64,000 nt of DNA from CAMBRQ01 sp945870325 (GTDB lineage Bacteria; Bacillota; Clostridia; Lachnospirales; Lachnospiraceae): positions 248,001-312,000 of the forward strand of contig NZ_JBNPMC010000001.1 in assembly GCF_050313795.1 (NCBI RefSeq). Reading direction: 5' to 3'. A model generated the notes under the pieces. The model made no database searches, had not been told where the DNA came from, and saw nothing but the letters and a program-made list of their open reading frames with translations. Positions 8,899-17,541 of this stretch are shown here, piece by piece (position 1 is the stretch's first letter; every line of letters starts with the position of its first letter). A program made the translations under genes and the position numbers.

Positions 8899-9672
8899 TT
8901 ACAAAGCGAGATCTGTATTTTCTGATATTTCTTTTCTCAACATCAAAAATGTACGATCCATAGTATCTCTAGGTTTTGAAATATTTACATCATAAATCTT
9001 TTTAATTCTGGCCGGATAATTCGTGAATAAAATAATCCTGTCACCAAGCATCAATGCTTCTTCAATATTATTCGTCACAAAGATAATCGTACGTCTATCC
9101 TTTTCCACAATATTCTGTACTTCCTGCTCCATACTATAGCGTGTCTGTGCATCAAGAGCACCGAATGGTTCATCCATAATAAGAATTTTCGGTTCATTCG
9201 TATAAGCACGTGCAATCCCGACACGCTGTTTCATACCTCCGGACAACTGATATGGATAACTTTTTTCAAACCCGGTCAATCCAACCATATCTATATACTT
9301 TTGCGCTCTTTCTGTATATATTTTTTTACTCTCGCCACGTTGTCTTGGACCAAATGTTATATTATCCATTACTGTCAGCCATGGAAGCAGTCCTGTTTTT
9401 TGAAAAACCATTCCCATCTGTGGATTTGGCTTTGTAATCTCTTCCCCGTCAAGAACCACTTTTCCTTCATCTGGTTTCATCAGACCCGCTATCATATTCA
9501 GCAGTACACTTTTCCCACAGCGTCCCGGTCCCAATAATACTAAAAATTCCCCATCATAAACATCAAGGGAAATATTATCAACTGCCAATTCTCTTTTTCC
9601 TTCTTTATTTGGGAATGATTTTGAAATATTAGATATTTTCAATCTCGTCAAATACTTCTGTTCCATGGACAT
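8899..9672 (-). CDS. ABC transporter ATPase of SsuB/TauB type, canonical
   Basis: A 257-residue ATPase with Walker A GPGRCGKSVLL, signature LSGGMKQRVGIARA, Walker B ILIMDEPFGALD and H-loop FVTNNIEEA (His replaced by Asn in the usual FVTHDIxEA). Its start overlaps the end of the upstream permease gene by 25 nt, a sign of translational coupling. With the neighbouring ATPase and two permeases it would energise uptake of a sulfonate, nitrate, taurine or related anion. The missing H-loop His is a further oddity of this pair. Confidence 0.88.
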   Translation of the reverse strand: MSMEQKYLTRLKISNISKSFPNKEGKRELAVDNISLDVYDGEFLVLLGPGRCGKSVLLNMIAGLMKPDEGKVVLDGEEITKPNPQMGMVFQKTGLLPWLTVMDNITFGPRQRGESKKIYTERAQKYIDMVGLTGFEKSYPYQLSGGMKQRVGIARAYTNEPKILIMDEPFGALDAQTRYSMEQEVQNIVEKDRRTIIFVTNNIEEALMLGDRIILFTNYPARIKKIYDVNISKPRDTMDRTFLMLRKEISENTDLAL

Positions 9673-10454
9673 AACTTCCTTTCTATAAAGTTTGTCAAAA
9701 CTGCTACCAGTGCCCCCGTCACACCGATAGCAACCATGCCCGACATAACCAGTGATACATCAAATACTTCCATTCCACGGTTAATCAAAAATCCCAGACC
9801 TGCCCGCGCTGCTATCATTTCCGCTGCCAATACCACCATCAAAGCCATGCTGGTCGCATTTCTTATTCCTGCAAAAATCGTAGGCAATGCTGCCGGAAGA
9901 ACAATGGACCTAAGCAATTGCCATTCAGTAGATGCATTAAACATCTTTCCCACATCAAGGTATAAAGGAGAAATCATCTTAATCCCTGTATACGAATTCA
10001 CTACGATAGGCATTAACGCTGCCATAAAAATCATAATAATCTTTGATTTCTCACCAATTCCAAACCACATCACCATTAGCGGAATCCATGCGAGCATCGG
10101 AATTGGACGTATGCACTCAAACACTGCACCTATTGTTGCTCTTACTCCACGGCTCCATCCAATCAAAACTCCCAATGGAACACCTATAATAATAGCCAGA
10201 CCTAACGAAACCGCTACTCTCAATAAACTGACACCCATATGCCCAATTAACGTATAGCCACTCAACTTATTTTGGCTTAATTCAATCATTCTTCGCAGCA
10301 CTGTATTCGGTGTCGGAAATATCATAGGATTGGAGGAACTTCCCAGATACCACACGGCAATTAACAATCCGATACTAAGAAAGGGAAGGACGTGATACCA
10401 AATGCTGTATTTCATTTTATATTCAGTACTTATTTTTTCCTTTTTTATTCTCAT
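9648..10454 (-). CDS. ABC transporter permease, SsuC/TauC type (first)
   Basis: A 268-residue inner-membrane subunit with about six hydrophobic segments and the EAA-type coupling motif near IRPIPMLAWIPLMVMWFGIGE. The family moves sulfonates, taurine, nitrate or pyrimidine precursors. It overlaps the other permease by 4 nt (ATGA) and the ATPase downstream by 25 nt, so the genes are co-translated. Confidence 0.9.
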   Translation of the reverse strand: MRIKKEKISTEYKMKYSIWYHVLPFLSIGLLIAVWYLGSSSNPMIFPTPNTVLRRMIELSQNKLSGYTLIGHMGVSLLRVAVSLGLAIIIGVPLGVLIGWSRGVRATIGAVFECIRPIPMLAWIPLMVMWFGIGEKSKIIMIFMAALMPIVVNSYTGIKMISPLYLDVGKMFNASTEWQLLRSIVLPAALPTIFAGIRNATSMALMVVLAAEMIAARAGLGFLINRGMEVFDVSLVMSGMVAIGVTGALVAVLTNFIERKLCPWNRSI

Positions 10455-11248
10455 ATAGTGCCTCCCCGTACAACAATTTTCTCAATCACCGTAAAAACTG
10501 TTGTAAAAATATACCCTATAAACCCAATTATAATCATTCCTAAAACCACCACGTCTGCCCGTCCAAAATTACGCCCCATATTAATCATATATCCAAGACC
10601 TGCAGAAGCCGCCAGCATTTCAGCTGCAACCAAACAACTCCATGAACTCGCCAGTGCGATACGCATTCCTGCAAAAATCATCGGAACTGTTGAAGGAACT
10701 CCAACATGTAAAAAGGTGTAAAAATTCGAGGCACCGTATACCTTCGCAACATTAATTAATGCCTGACTGGTCTGCCGAATTCCAGTATATGAATTGAGTA
10801 CGCAAGGGATAAACGCTGTAAGAAAAATAATTACCGCTTTTGCTTCTGTACCAACGCCAATCCAAACAATCATCAATGGAATCCAGGATACCGCCGGAAT
10901 AGGGCGTATAATTTCAAATATAGGTCTTACAAATCTATCAAGCAAACGATACCACCCCATTAACAGTCCAAGCGGAACACCTATAATAACTGCTAAAACA
11001 AATCCACTCATTGATATCTGCAGACTTGTAAGAATATTGGTTATAAGAAGATTGCCATCCGGTCCCACGTTATATATTTTGAAAATAAAGGCCTCCAGAA
11101 CTTCTGACGGCGAAGGTGTATACTCTCCAACGATCAGATTATTCATAGCCAACACCTGCCATAGCATAAGAAATACTACAAACGTAAGCACCGTCATAAG
11201 CGTATATTTGAGATCATTTTTTTCAAAAAATTTTCTTTTTACTTTCAT
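10451..11248 (-). CDS. ABC transporter permease, SsuC/TauC type (second)
   Basis: A 265-residue paralogue of the next permease, with the matching motif IRPIPAVSWIPLMIVWIGVG and six predicted membrane spans. Two different permeases and two different ATPases in one operon indicate a four-gene heteromeric importer rather than the usual homodimers of this family. It follows the binding-protein gene after 19 nt. Confidence 0.9.
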   Translation of the reverse strand: MKVKRKFFEKNDLKYTLMTVLTFVVFLMLWQVLAMNNLIVGEYTPSPSEVLEAFIFKIYNVGPDGNLLITNILTSLQISMSGFVLAVIIGVPLGLLMGWYRLLDRFVRPIFEIIRPIPAVSWIPLMIVWIGVGTEAKAVIIFLTAFIPCVLNSYTGIRQTSQALINVAKVYGASNFYTFLHVGVPSTVPMIFAGMRIALASSWSCLVAAEMLAASAGLGYMINMGRNFGRADVVVLGMIIIGFIGYIFTTVFTVIEKIVVRGGTI

Positions 11249-11267
11249 TTTTTCCCCTTCTTAAATT

Positions 11268-12476
11268 TTATCGAACAGAATTTACATATTCCAATCCTTC
11301 AGCAGTAAAAAGATCTTCCTGATGTTCAATCATATATTTTCTATCAGATTCCTGATAATTCCCCTGGCTGATATAAAAATCCATTGCTCCCATTGCCATA
11401 TCTAATGCTTTGAACATTGTTCCATAATTATTCTCTACTGTTTCCGTGAAATATTCATGGTTTTCTTCCAAGGTATAATAATGTGTCTCTTGCAGATAAG
11501 CTAGATTCTCTTCATACGGCACAGCTGTCCCCTCTGCTTCTCCCCAATAAGTCAAGGCTTTTGCAGCAAATTCCATATTTTCATCAGAATCCATCATCCA
11601 ATCCAATATTGCATAATGTGCTTCAAGTATTTTTTCGATACCTGCACGAATACTTGGATCAGACCATGCCTTCTCACTTGTTCCGTAACCTGTTACAAGA
11701 TTAATTCCCACATCATAGCCTTCAATAACCGGCACAAAACCTTCTTCTTCAAGAGTTGCATCATAACATTGAAAATTCCATACTCCCCATGTTTCGCCTT
11801 TTCCCGCAAACATTGCTGCATTTACGTTTGGCTGATCCATATAAACCGGAGTAACATCCTGCAGAGACAATCCAATCTTACTTAATGAATCACCAAGCAG
11901 ATACTGAAGAGTACTTCCTGACTGCATATATACCTCTCTGCCTTTCCAATCCTCTTTTGAACCTCTGAATCCCGCTTTATTATAATCAGCAGCGGCAAGC
12001 GGATCATCTTTTTTTACATAAAACTTTTGGACAACAGAGTCGTCGTTAATGTAGTTAAGCATTTTTATCGACCCCTGAGCACATCCAATAGCAATTCCTC
12101 CAAAACCTGTACCAAATAAATCAATTTCATCTGCAGCGATAGCCTCTACACGCAATGGACCTGATGCAGACGGATACCATTCCAAATTGACACCAAGTTC
12201 TTTCAATGCTCCTGATTTCCATGCAACATAGATTGGAACCGACAACTGATATCCTACTCCATCTCCATATCGAATGGTTACTTCCTCATCAAGTGCGTCA
12301 ATCCCCTCAAAGTATGGTTTAACACTATCCCATACTTCTGACAGTTCTTCTTCTGAAATGCTTACGGCTGCTTCATCTTTTGCCTCAGTACTGTCTGCTC
12401 CATCTGAATCTCCCGAAGTTCCACAACCACACACCAACATAACCGTTACCAATAAAACCGCTAATAGTTTCTTCAT
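11268..12476 (-). CDS. Substrate-binding lipoprotein of the SsuA/NMT1-like ABC importer
   Basis: A 402-residue secreted protein with a lipoprotein signal ending VCGC at about residues 16-19, so it should be anchored on the outer face of the membrane. A short acidic linker precedes a periplasmic-binding fold. The segment VPIYVAWKSGALKELGVNLEW is of the SsuA/TauA/NrtA type, and IDLFGTGFGGIAIG lines the expected pocket. It is the first gene of the operon and is transcribed from the region shared with the LysR gene. The ligand is probably a small sulfated or sulfonated compound, inferred from the sulfatase downstream. Confidence 0.88.
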   Translation of the reverse strand: MKKLLAVLLVTVMLVCGCGTSGDSDGADSTEAKDEAAVSISEEELSEVWDSVKPYFEGIDALDEEVTIRYGDGVGYQLSVPIYVAWKSGALKELGVNLEWYPSASGPLRVEAIAADEIDLFGTGFGGIAIGCAQGSIKMLNYINDDSVVQKFYVKKDDPLAAADYNKAGFRGSKEDWKGREVYMQSGSTLQYLLGDSLSKIGLSLQDVTPVYMDQPNVNAAMFAGKGETWGVWNFQCYDATLEEEGFVPVIEGYDVGINLVTGYGTSEKAWSDPSIRAGIEKILEAHYAILDWMMDSDENMEFAAKALTYWGEAEGTAVPYEENLAYLQETHYYTLEENHEYFTETVENNYGTMFKALDMAMGAMDFYISQGNYQESDRKYMIEHQEDLFTAEGLEYVNSVR

Positions 12477-12524
12477 TCTCTTTCGACCTTCCTTTCTCCT
12501 AAATCTGATTGAAATATTTACTTG

Positions 12525-12610
12525 TTATAACTAATTTCATTTTACTTCTTGCAAAACTCAATGTAAAATACTATTATTTAATTAGAACTATAGCCTTTTA
12601 GTTATAGTTC
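12525..12610. promoter_or_regulatory. Divergent promoter region with LysR-type operator palindrome
   Basis: GAACTATA (12585-12592) and TATAGTTC (12603-12610) form a perfect inverted repeat with a 10-bp spacer, close to the LysR T-N11-A format. A related half-site TTATAACTAA lies at 12525-12534 near the binding-protein gene, matching in reverse the TTAGTTATAG of the right arm. The spacing between the sites suits looping or activation by the adjacent LysR protein. Confidence 0.6.
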
Positions 12611-12641
12611 AGATCGAAATTATCTTGAAAAGAGGCATTTT

Positions 12642-13529
12642 ATGAATATCAGACAGCTAACTATTTTTATTACTGTATGCCAGTATGGCTCTATGACTGC
12701 TGCCGCACAAAAACTTTATATTTCTCAACCTTCCATCAGCAATGCTATTCGAGACTTTGAAAATGAATATGGCGTCCAGTTTTTTGACCGTTCATCAAAA
12801 CATCTCTCACTAACCGAATATGGTCAGGAAGTTTATGCATATGGTACTCGTATTTTGTCCTTAATTGACGATATTACTACTAGTATTAACAATAAAAAAA
12901 TAAATACTACTCTTCGCATTGGTACAGGCATTGCATTTGGGAAATTATATTTACCTAGAATTATCAAAGAATTTAAAAGACAGAACCCTCAATGTATTTT
13001 TAATATAACTATTGATTCTTCCGAGATATTGGAACCGTTATTAGCAAATGGGGAAATCGACATATGTATTATGGAAGGTACTTCTCACATACCAGACTTT
13101 CAACATCAAGAAGTATATCATTCTCCAATTGTTGCTGTCTGTCATAAAGACCACCCTTTGGCTTATCAGAAAAATGTAACTGCCGAAATGTTAATCCAGG
13201 AAAATCTCTTACTGCGCGAAAAACTTTGTCCTACACGTGAAATGGTAAATGCATATTTTTCAAATCACAACCTATCTGTAACCTCTTTTTATGAAAGTAG
13301 CAGTGCACTTGCTTTGATTAATGCCGTAAAAGAAAATCTTGGAATTGCTATGCTTCCACGTGATCACTATCAGTATTTTTATTCACCTGAATTAAAGATT
13401 ATTGATATTCCAGATTTTAATTACACACGATATATTGATTTTATTTACAGAAAAAAAACTATAGTATCTCCATTGGCTCAAACATTTATGCAATTTACAA
13501 CTAACTACATACATAGTTTACAAAAATAA
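12642..13529 (+). CDS. LysR-family transcriptional regulator
   Basis: A 295-residue protein with an N-terminal winged helix-turn-helix (MNIRQLTIFITVCQYGSMTA, then KLYISQPSISNAI) and a C-terminal type 2 periplasmic-binding effector domain. It is divergent from the importer-sulfatase operon and shares its promoter region, so it is the likely regulator, probably activating in response to the substrate or to low sulfur. GAAAAGAGGC provides the ribosome site. Confidence 0.9.
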   Translation: MNIRQLTIFITVCQYGSMTAAAQKLYISQPSISNAIRDFENEYGVQFFDRSSKHLSLTEYGQEVYAYGTRILSLIDDITTSINNKKINTTLRIGTGIAFGKLYLPRIIKEFKRQNPQCIFNITIDSSEILEPLLANGEIDICIMEGTSHIPDFQHQEVYHSPIVAVCHKDHPLAYQKNVTAEMLIQENLLLREKLCPTREMVNAYFSNHNLSVTSFYESSSALALINAVKENLGIAMLPRDHYQYFYSPELKIIDIPDFNYTRYIDFIYRKKTIVSPLAQTFMQFTTNYIHSLQK

Positions 13530-13547
13530 AACTTCCTCATAGAATAG

Positions 13548-13579
13548 AAAAGGAGATTACTTTCACGTAATCTCCTTTT
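13548..13579. terminator. Bidirectional terminator between LysR and trigger-factor-like genes
   Basis: AAAAGGAGATTAC (13548-13560) pairs perfectly with 13567-13579 around a 6-nt loop. A- and T-runs on both sides allow function for both convergent genes. Confidence 0.85.
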
Positions 13580-13591
13580 CTATCTATTATT

Positions 13592-14647
13592 CTACTTATC
13601 TGCCACCTGAATACAATGTTCAATCAGCCATTCTTTCACTAGATTATTCAGTGCAATCTCTTTCAGATCATCTTCTTCCGCAGATTCTTTCAATGCATCA
13701 ACATCGGCATAGCCATAATCCTCTGCCATCTGCTTAAGCTGTTCCTCATATGCCTCATCGCTTAACTTGATCTTCTCTTTATCCGCAATCGCAGTTGTTA
13801 CCATGGTCTGCTTTACGCTTGCCTTGGCAGCCTCGTCCACCTGCTTCTCGAACTCTTCAAGACCATATCCCATATTCGTCTGGATAAAGTCTTCGTATTC
13901 CTGTCCGTAGTACTCTGCTGCCGTCTTATACTGTTCGATCAAAGAATCTGAGATCTCACTTACTTCCTTATCCGGATACTTCTTAACCTCTGTATTATCC
14001 AGAACCGCCTGCCATACACTCTGGCTAAGATCACTGTTATAGTTTGTCTTGGCATCTTCCTCTAACTGCGCTTTAACTTCCTTCTTGTATTCTTTCACAG
14101 TCTTAGATTTCTCTGATACGGTTTTCACGAATTCATCTGTCAATTCCGGAACCTCCTGCTGACTGATGGATTTTACCGTAATTGTAAATACAACTTCTTT
14201 GCCTGCGTAGTCGGCATTGCTATAGTCTTCCGGGAATGCACCGGCCCAATCATAAGTTTCTCCGATACTATGACCAATTACACTGTCTTCGAACCCGTCA
14301 ATAAATGTTCCGGAGCCGATTACAAGTGGATAATCCGTAGAAGATCCTCCCTCGAACTCTTCACCATTGATCTTACCAACGAAATCAATCGTCGCAGTAT
14401 CGCCGTCCTGTACTGCGCGATCGGTAACATCTATGGTCGTCGCATTGGTCTGCAGGGTTGCCTGGATTGCATTCTCAACATCTTCATCTGTAATCTCTCC
14501 CGGCTTCTCTACCTGATCCACCTCAACACCCTTGTACTTGGAGATTGTCAGTTCATCCGTCTCCAATCCTGCACTTTTAGAACAGCCTGCCAGAATCATA
14601 GATGATGCTGCAACGCCTGTTAATATCATTACTATTTTCTTTTTCAT
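13592..14647 (-). CDS. Trigger-factor-like lipoprotein (FKBP-type prolyl isomerase)
   Basis: A 351-residue protein with a lipoprotein signal and lipobox ILAGC at about residues 18-22. An FKBP-type domain (VQDGDTATIDFVGKINGEEF, then GSGTFIDGFEDSVIG) is followed by the helical trigger-factor C-terminal region. It lacks the ribosome-binding domain of cytoplasmic Tig. It should act outside the membrane as a chaperone or isomerase for secreted proteins, in the way PrsA does. It is flanked by terminators and transcribed alone. Confidence 0.88.
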   Translation of the reverse strand: MKKKIVMILTGVAASSMILAGCSKSAGLETDELTISKYKGVEVDQVEKPGEITDEDVENAIQATLQTNATTIDVTDRAVQDGDTATIDFVGKINGEEFEGGSSTDYPLVIGSGTFIDGFEDSVIGHSIGETYDWAGAFPEDYSNADYAGKEVVFTITVKSISQQEVPELTDEFVKTVSEKSKTVKEYKKEVKAQLEEDAKTNYNSDLSQSVWQAVLDNTEVKKYPDKEVSEISDSLIEQYKTAAEYYGQEYEDFIQTNMGYGLEEFEKQVDEAAKASVKQTMVTTAIADKEKIKLSDEAYEEQLKQMAEDYGYADVDALKESAEEDDLKEIALNNLVKEWLIEHCIQVADK

Positions 14648-14738
14648 ATTCTTTTACACCTCATCATGTTACATAGTTACATACTAATATGTTATAGCAT
14701 ATTCGCCGGAACTTTCATAGACTTTTCACATTTATTTC

Positions 14739-14924
14739 ACGAATTTCTCGTAACAGTTCAGCCATAAGCCGGATTGTGGGCGAATCATGCTTGCATGAAT
14801 GAACACACAATCCGGCTTATGAGCAGAGCGCCATTTTATGAGCAAAAAGAGCTGCGTAGCAGCGGAGAAGCATCGCAGATGCGTTTTGCGAATGGCGCGG
14901 GCTGAACTGTTACGAATTTCTCGT
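14739..14924. repeat. Nested inverted-repeat element flanked by 13-bp direct repeats
   Basis: The outer arms (CGTAACAGTTCAGCC at 14749-14763 and its complement at 14900-14914) enclose two branches. The first is a 16-bp stem at 14763-14778/14806-14821 with a small CATGC/GCATG hairpin in its loop. The second has GCGCCATT at 14828-14835 pairing 14891-14898 and contains two 5-bp hairpins at 14851-14863 and 14870-14882. ACGAATTTCTCGT flanks the element at 14739-14751 and 14912-14924. It has the form of a MITE or REP-like element or a structured RNA, and no coding sequence. It also sits where a terminator of cls or a leader of the lipoprotein gene would be. Confidence 0.75.
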
Positions 14925-14928
14925 TTCT

Positions 14929-16404
14929 TTACAATACCGGCGAGAACAGTCTACAAAATTGCTCTTTAAAACGGATGATAAAATCCCTCTGTTCATATTT
15001 TTTGCGGGTTACCAGCGTACTCTTCGTAATATCATTTTCAAATGCTTCCATCAGTTTCCCTGTCGTCCTTGTACTGTATATCACCGCGTTTACTTCAAAA
15101 TTCAGGCTGAAACTTCGAATATCCATATTGGCTGTTCCCATACAGGTAACCAGTCCGTCTACACACATGCATTTTGCATGAAGAAAACCATTCTCATACG
15201 TGTAGCATCTTGCTCCTGCCTCAATCATCTCTCCCAGATAAGAATAGGTCGCCCAGTATACGAATGGATGATCCGGCTTGCACGGAATCATAATACGCAC
15301 ATCAATGCCGGACTTGGCCGCAATCTCCAGCGCATCCCGGATATCATCGTCCGGAATGAAATACGGCGTCTGGATATAGATGCTCTTCCTTGCCATATGG
15401 ATCAGCCGCAGATAATTGTTACGAATCTCCTGGCTATGGGAGTCAGGCCCGCTTGAGATAATCTGCACCGGATCACGGCCACCCCGCAGATATGTCGGGA
15501 TCTCAAAGAGTCGGTCCTCCAGAAAGAGATTCTCTCCAGCCGCATAATTCCAGTCCAGCACGAACCGGACTGCAAGGGATGTGACCGCCGAGCCTTCGAT
15601 ACAGATATGTGTATCCCGCCAGTACCCGAATCTCCTGTTCTTCCCCAGATATTCGCGCCCTATATTAAAACCGCCGACGAATCCGATTCTTCCGTCTATG
15701 ACCACAATCTTTCTGTGATTACGATAATTCACACGGAGTTGTAATTTCCCCAGAACCGCCGGGAAGAATTCTGCCACTTCAATTCCGGCTTTTCGAAGCC
15801 GCACCCAGTCAGAATGGTGCATCCCTCTACATCCCATACTATCGAACAGGACTCTGACTTCTACGCCCTGTCTTGCCTTGCGAATCAATACCTCTTCAAT
15901 CTCTTTCCACAGTTCATCGTTGCGAATAATGTAGTACTGCATGTGGATATAATTCCTTGCATGATCCATCTCGGATAGCAGGGCGTTGAATTTCTCCCTG
16001 CCGTCTGTATAGATGCGAATATCATTATTATCGGTCAGTACTGCCTCTCCTTCGTTCAGATTATAGAGGATCAGCCGCTTGAAGCGATCCAGTTCCGGGT
16101 CTCGAAGCCGTAACTTCTTCCGATAGATGGATTCCTCCTGCCTTCGTACGGCATACTTAATCTCACCTTCGATCTCTTTCATCTTGAACATCCGGTCTTT
16201 TCGGAAATTCTGTCCCAGAATCAGGTATAACACGAATCCCAATACGGGAATAAAATACAGAAGCAAAAGCCATGCCCACACCGTTGTGGGATTCCTCCGC
16301 TGAAAGAATATGATGATCAACGTAAAAACTATATTAATAAGGAACAGATGATCCAGCATCCATCCATATGTTCCAACAATTCCGCCTACTATTGTCTGAA
16401 GCAC
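14929..16404 (-). CDS. cls: Cardiolipin synthase
   Basis: A membrane enzyme of about 491 residues that joins two phosphatidylglycerols. Two N-terminal membrane segments (HLFLINIVFTLIIIFF, WAWLLLLYFIPVLGFVL) are followed by two phospholipase D motifs, NHRKIVVIDG and LHAKCMCVDG. I chose a GTG start at 16404 because AAGGAGGGGG lies 8-9 nt upstream; a longer in-frame extension to 16503 has no such site. Confidence 0.9.
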   Translation of the reverse strand: MLQTIVGGIVGTYGWMLDHLFLINIVFTLIIIFFQRRNPTTVWAWLLLLYFIPVLGFVLYLILGQNFRKDRMFKMKEIEGEIKYAVRRQEESIYRKKLRLRDPELDRFKRLILYNLNEGEAVLTDNNDIRIYTDGREKFNALLSEMDHARNYIHMQYYIIRNDELWKEIEEVLIRKARQGVEVRVLFDSMGCRGMHHSDWVRLRKAGIEVAEFFPAVLGKLQLRVNYRNHRKIVVIDGRIGFVGGFNIGREYLGKNRRFGYWRDTHICIEGSAVTSLAVRFVLDWNYAAGENLFLEDRLFEIPTYLRGGRDPVQIISSGPDSHSQEIRNNYLRLIHMARKSIYIQTPYFIPDDDIRDALEIAAKSGIDVRIMIPCKPDHPFVYWATYSYLGEMIEAGARCYTYENGFLHAKCMCVDGLVTCMGTANMDIRSFSLNFEVNAVIYSTRTTGKLMEAFENDITKSTLVTRKKYEQRDFIIRFKEQFCRLFSPVL

Positions 16405-16562
16405 CTTTCTCCCCCTCCTTATTATGAACTGTTCATTACCTACATATATAGTATACATTTTCTTTTCAGGAAAAGTAACCCTAAAATCGCAAATCTCTTG
16501 CACTTGCTGAGAAAGAATGTTACAATGTAATTTGAGAAAAATAGTTTTTTAGGAGGTTCGCT

Positions 16563-17003
16563 GTGAGTAAGGTTACTATTGTAATGCTTGTTATTTTAAT
16601 CGTCTTAATCATTGCATGTGTCGTGTTATATTTCTTAGGAAAAAAAGCAGAGAAAAAGCAGGCCGAACAACAGGCTCAGTTAGATGCTGTTGCACAGACT
16701 GTATCGATGCTGATCATTGATAAAGGCAAGATGAAGCTGAAAGATGCCAATCTGCCGGCCGTTGTTCTGGAGAATACACCGAAGTATCTTCGTCGTTCTA
16801 AGGTACCGGTTGTAAAGGCGAAGGTTGGACCTAAGATCATGACTCTGATGTGTGACGCGCAGATTTATCCACTGATTCCTGTTAAGAAGGAAGTAAAGGC
16901 AACTGTAAGTGGTATCTACATAACCGAAGTGAAAGGCTTAAGAGGACCGCTTGAGACACCACAGAAGAAAAAAGGCCTCTTCGCAAGATTACGTAATAAG
17001 TAA
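16563..17003 (+). CDS. Conserved hypothetical single-pass membrane protein
   Basis: A 146-residue protein starting at GTG behind a strong TTAGGAGG. One N-terminal membrane segment (IVMLVILIVLIIACVVLYFL) is followed by a Lys/Glu/Gln-rich stretch and a soluble domain ending in a basic tail. I know no function; similar proteins occur in related Clostridia. It lies alone between cls and the murI cluster with its own terminator. Confidence 0.75.
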   Translation: MSKVTIVMLVILIVLIIACVVLYFLGKKAEKKQAEQQAQLDAVAQTVSMLIIDKGKMKLKDANLPAVVLENTPKYLRRSKVPVVKAKVGPKIMTLMCDAQIYPLIPVKKEVKATVSGIYITEVKGLRGPLETPQKKKGLFARLRNK

Positions 17004-17032
17004 AATAACAAGACTGGATTTAAAAGAGTATT

Positions 17033-17082
17033 AAAACGGGCAAGAAACTGATGACTCATCTAATGTTTCTTACCCGTTTTTT
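17033..17082. terminator. Bidirectional terminator
   Basis: AAAACGGGcAAGAAAC (17033-17048) pairs with GTTTCTTaCCCGTTTT (17065-17080). It separates the convergent small membrane protein and DUF1934 genes and can serve both. Confidence 0.85.
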
Positions 17083-17086
17083 CTGT

Positions 17087-17533
17087 CTAATGTTCTAACG
17101 CCTTGATATTCATCGTAATATTACAGTCTGCGATCATCTCGCTGTTGACGTCCAATGCATAATTCACATGAACGTCTATATTCTGCTCCGTCACCTCTAC
17201 CTGCATATCCTTGGTATGAGTACCCACCAGCAGTTCACCATAAGGTGTCTCATACTGAGTCATATTGATCTTATCTTTCTCAAAAATCATATGGGCATGG
17301 GACAGACCGCTTTTCATAATCTCCAGTTTGCCGTCCTCTGCAATCCGAATCTTATTCTTAATCGTTCCTGGCATCCCCTCTACCAGTTCATCGTAGATGA
17401 CGTAATGCTTCCCATTCTTATAATAATACATCGCCGGGGTGATCACTTCAATCGGCTCATTCTCATCTTCATCTGTTATCCCTGCCGTATCATAGTGAAG
17501 TCCCGATATACTCAATAATACATCTTTCGTCAT
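17087..17533 (-). CDS. DUF1934 (YwiB-like) beta-barrel protein
   Basis: A 148-residue cytoplasmic protein of the DUF1934 family, predicted to fold as a calycin-like barrel. GELLVGTHTKDMQV and the C-terminal VNYALDVNSEMIADCNI are typical. The biochemical role is unknown. It lies 8 nt after murI on the same strand, so it is probably co-transcribed with the cell-wall gene. Confidence 0.8.
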   Translation of the reverse strand: MTKDVLLSISGLHYDTAGITDEDENEPIEVITPAMYYYKNGKHYVIYDELVEGMPGTIKNKIRIAEDGKLEIMKSGLSHAHMIFEKDKINMTQYETPYGELLVGTHTKDMQVEVTEQNIDVHVNYALDVNSEMIADCNITMNIKALEH

Positions 17534-17541
17534 AGAATCAC

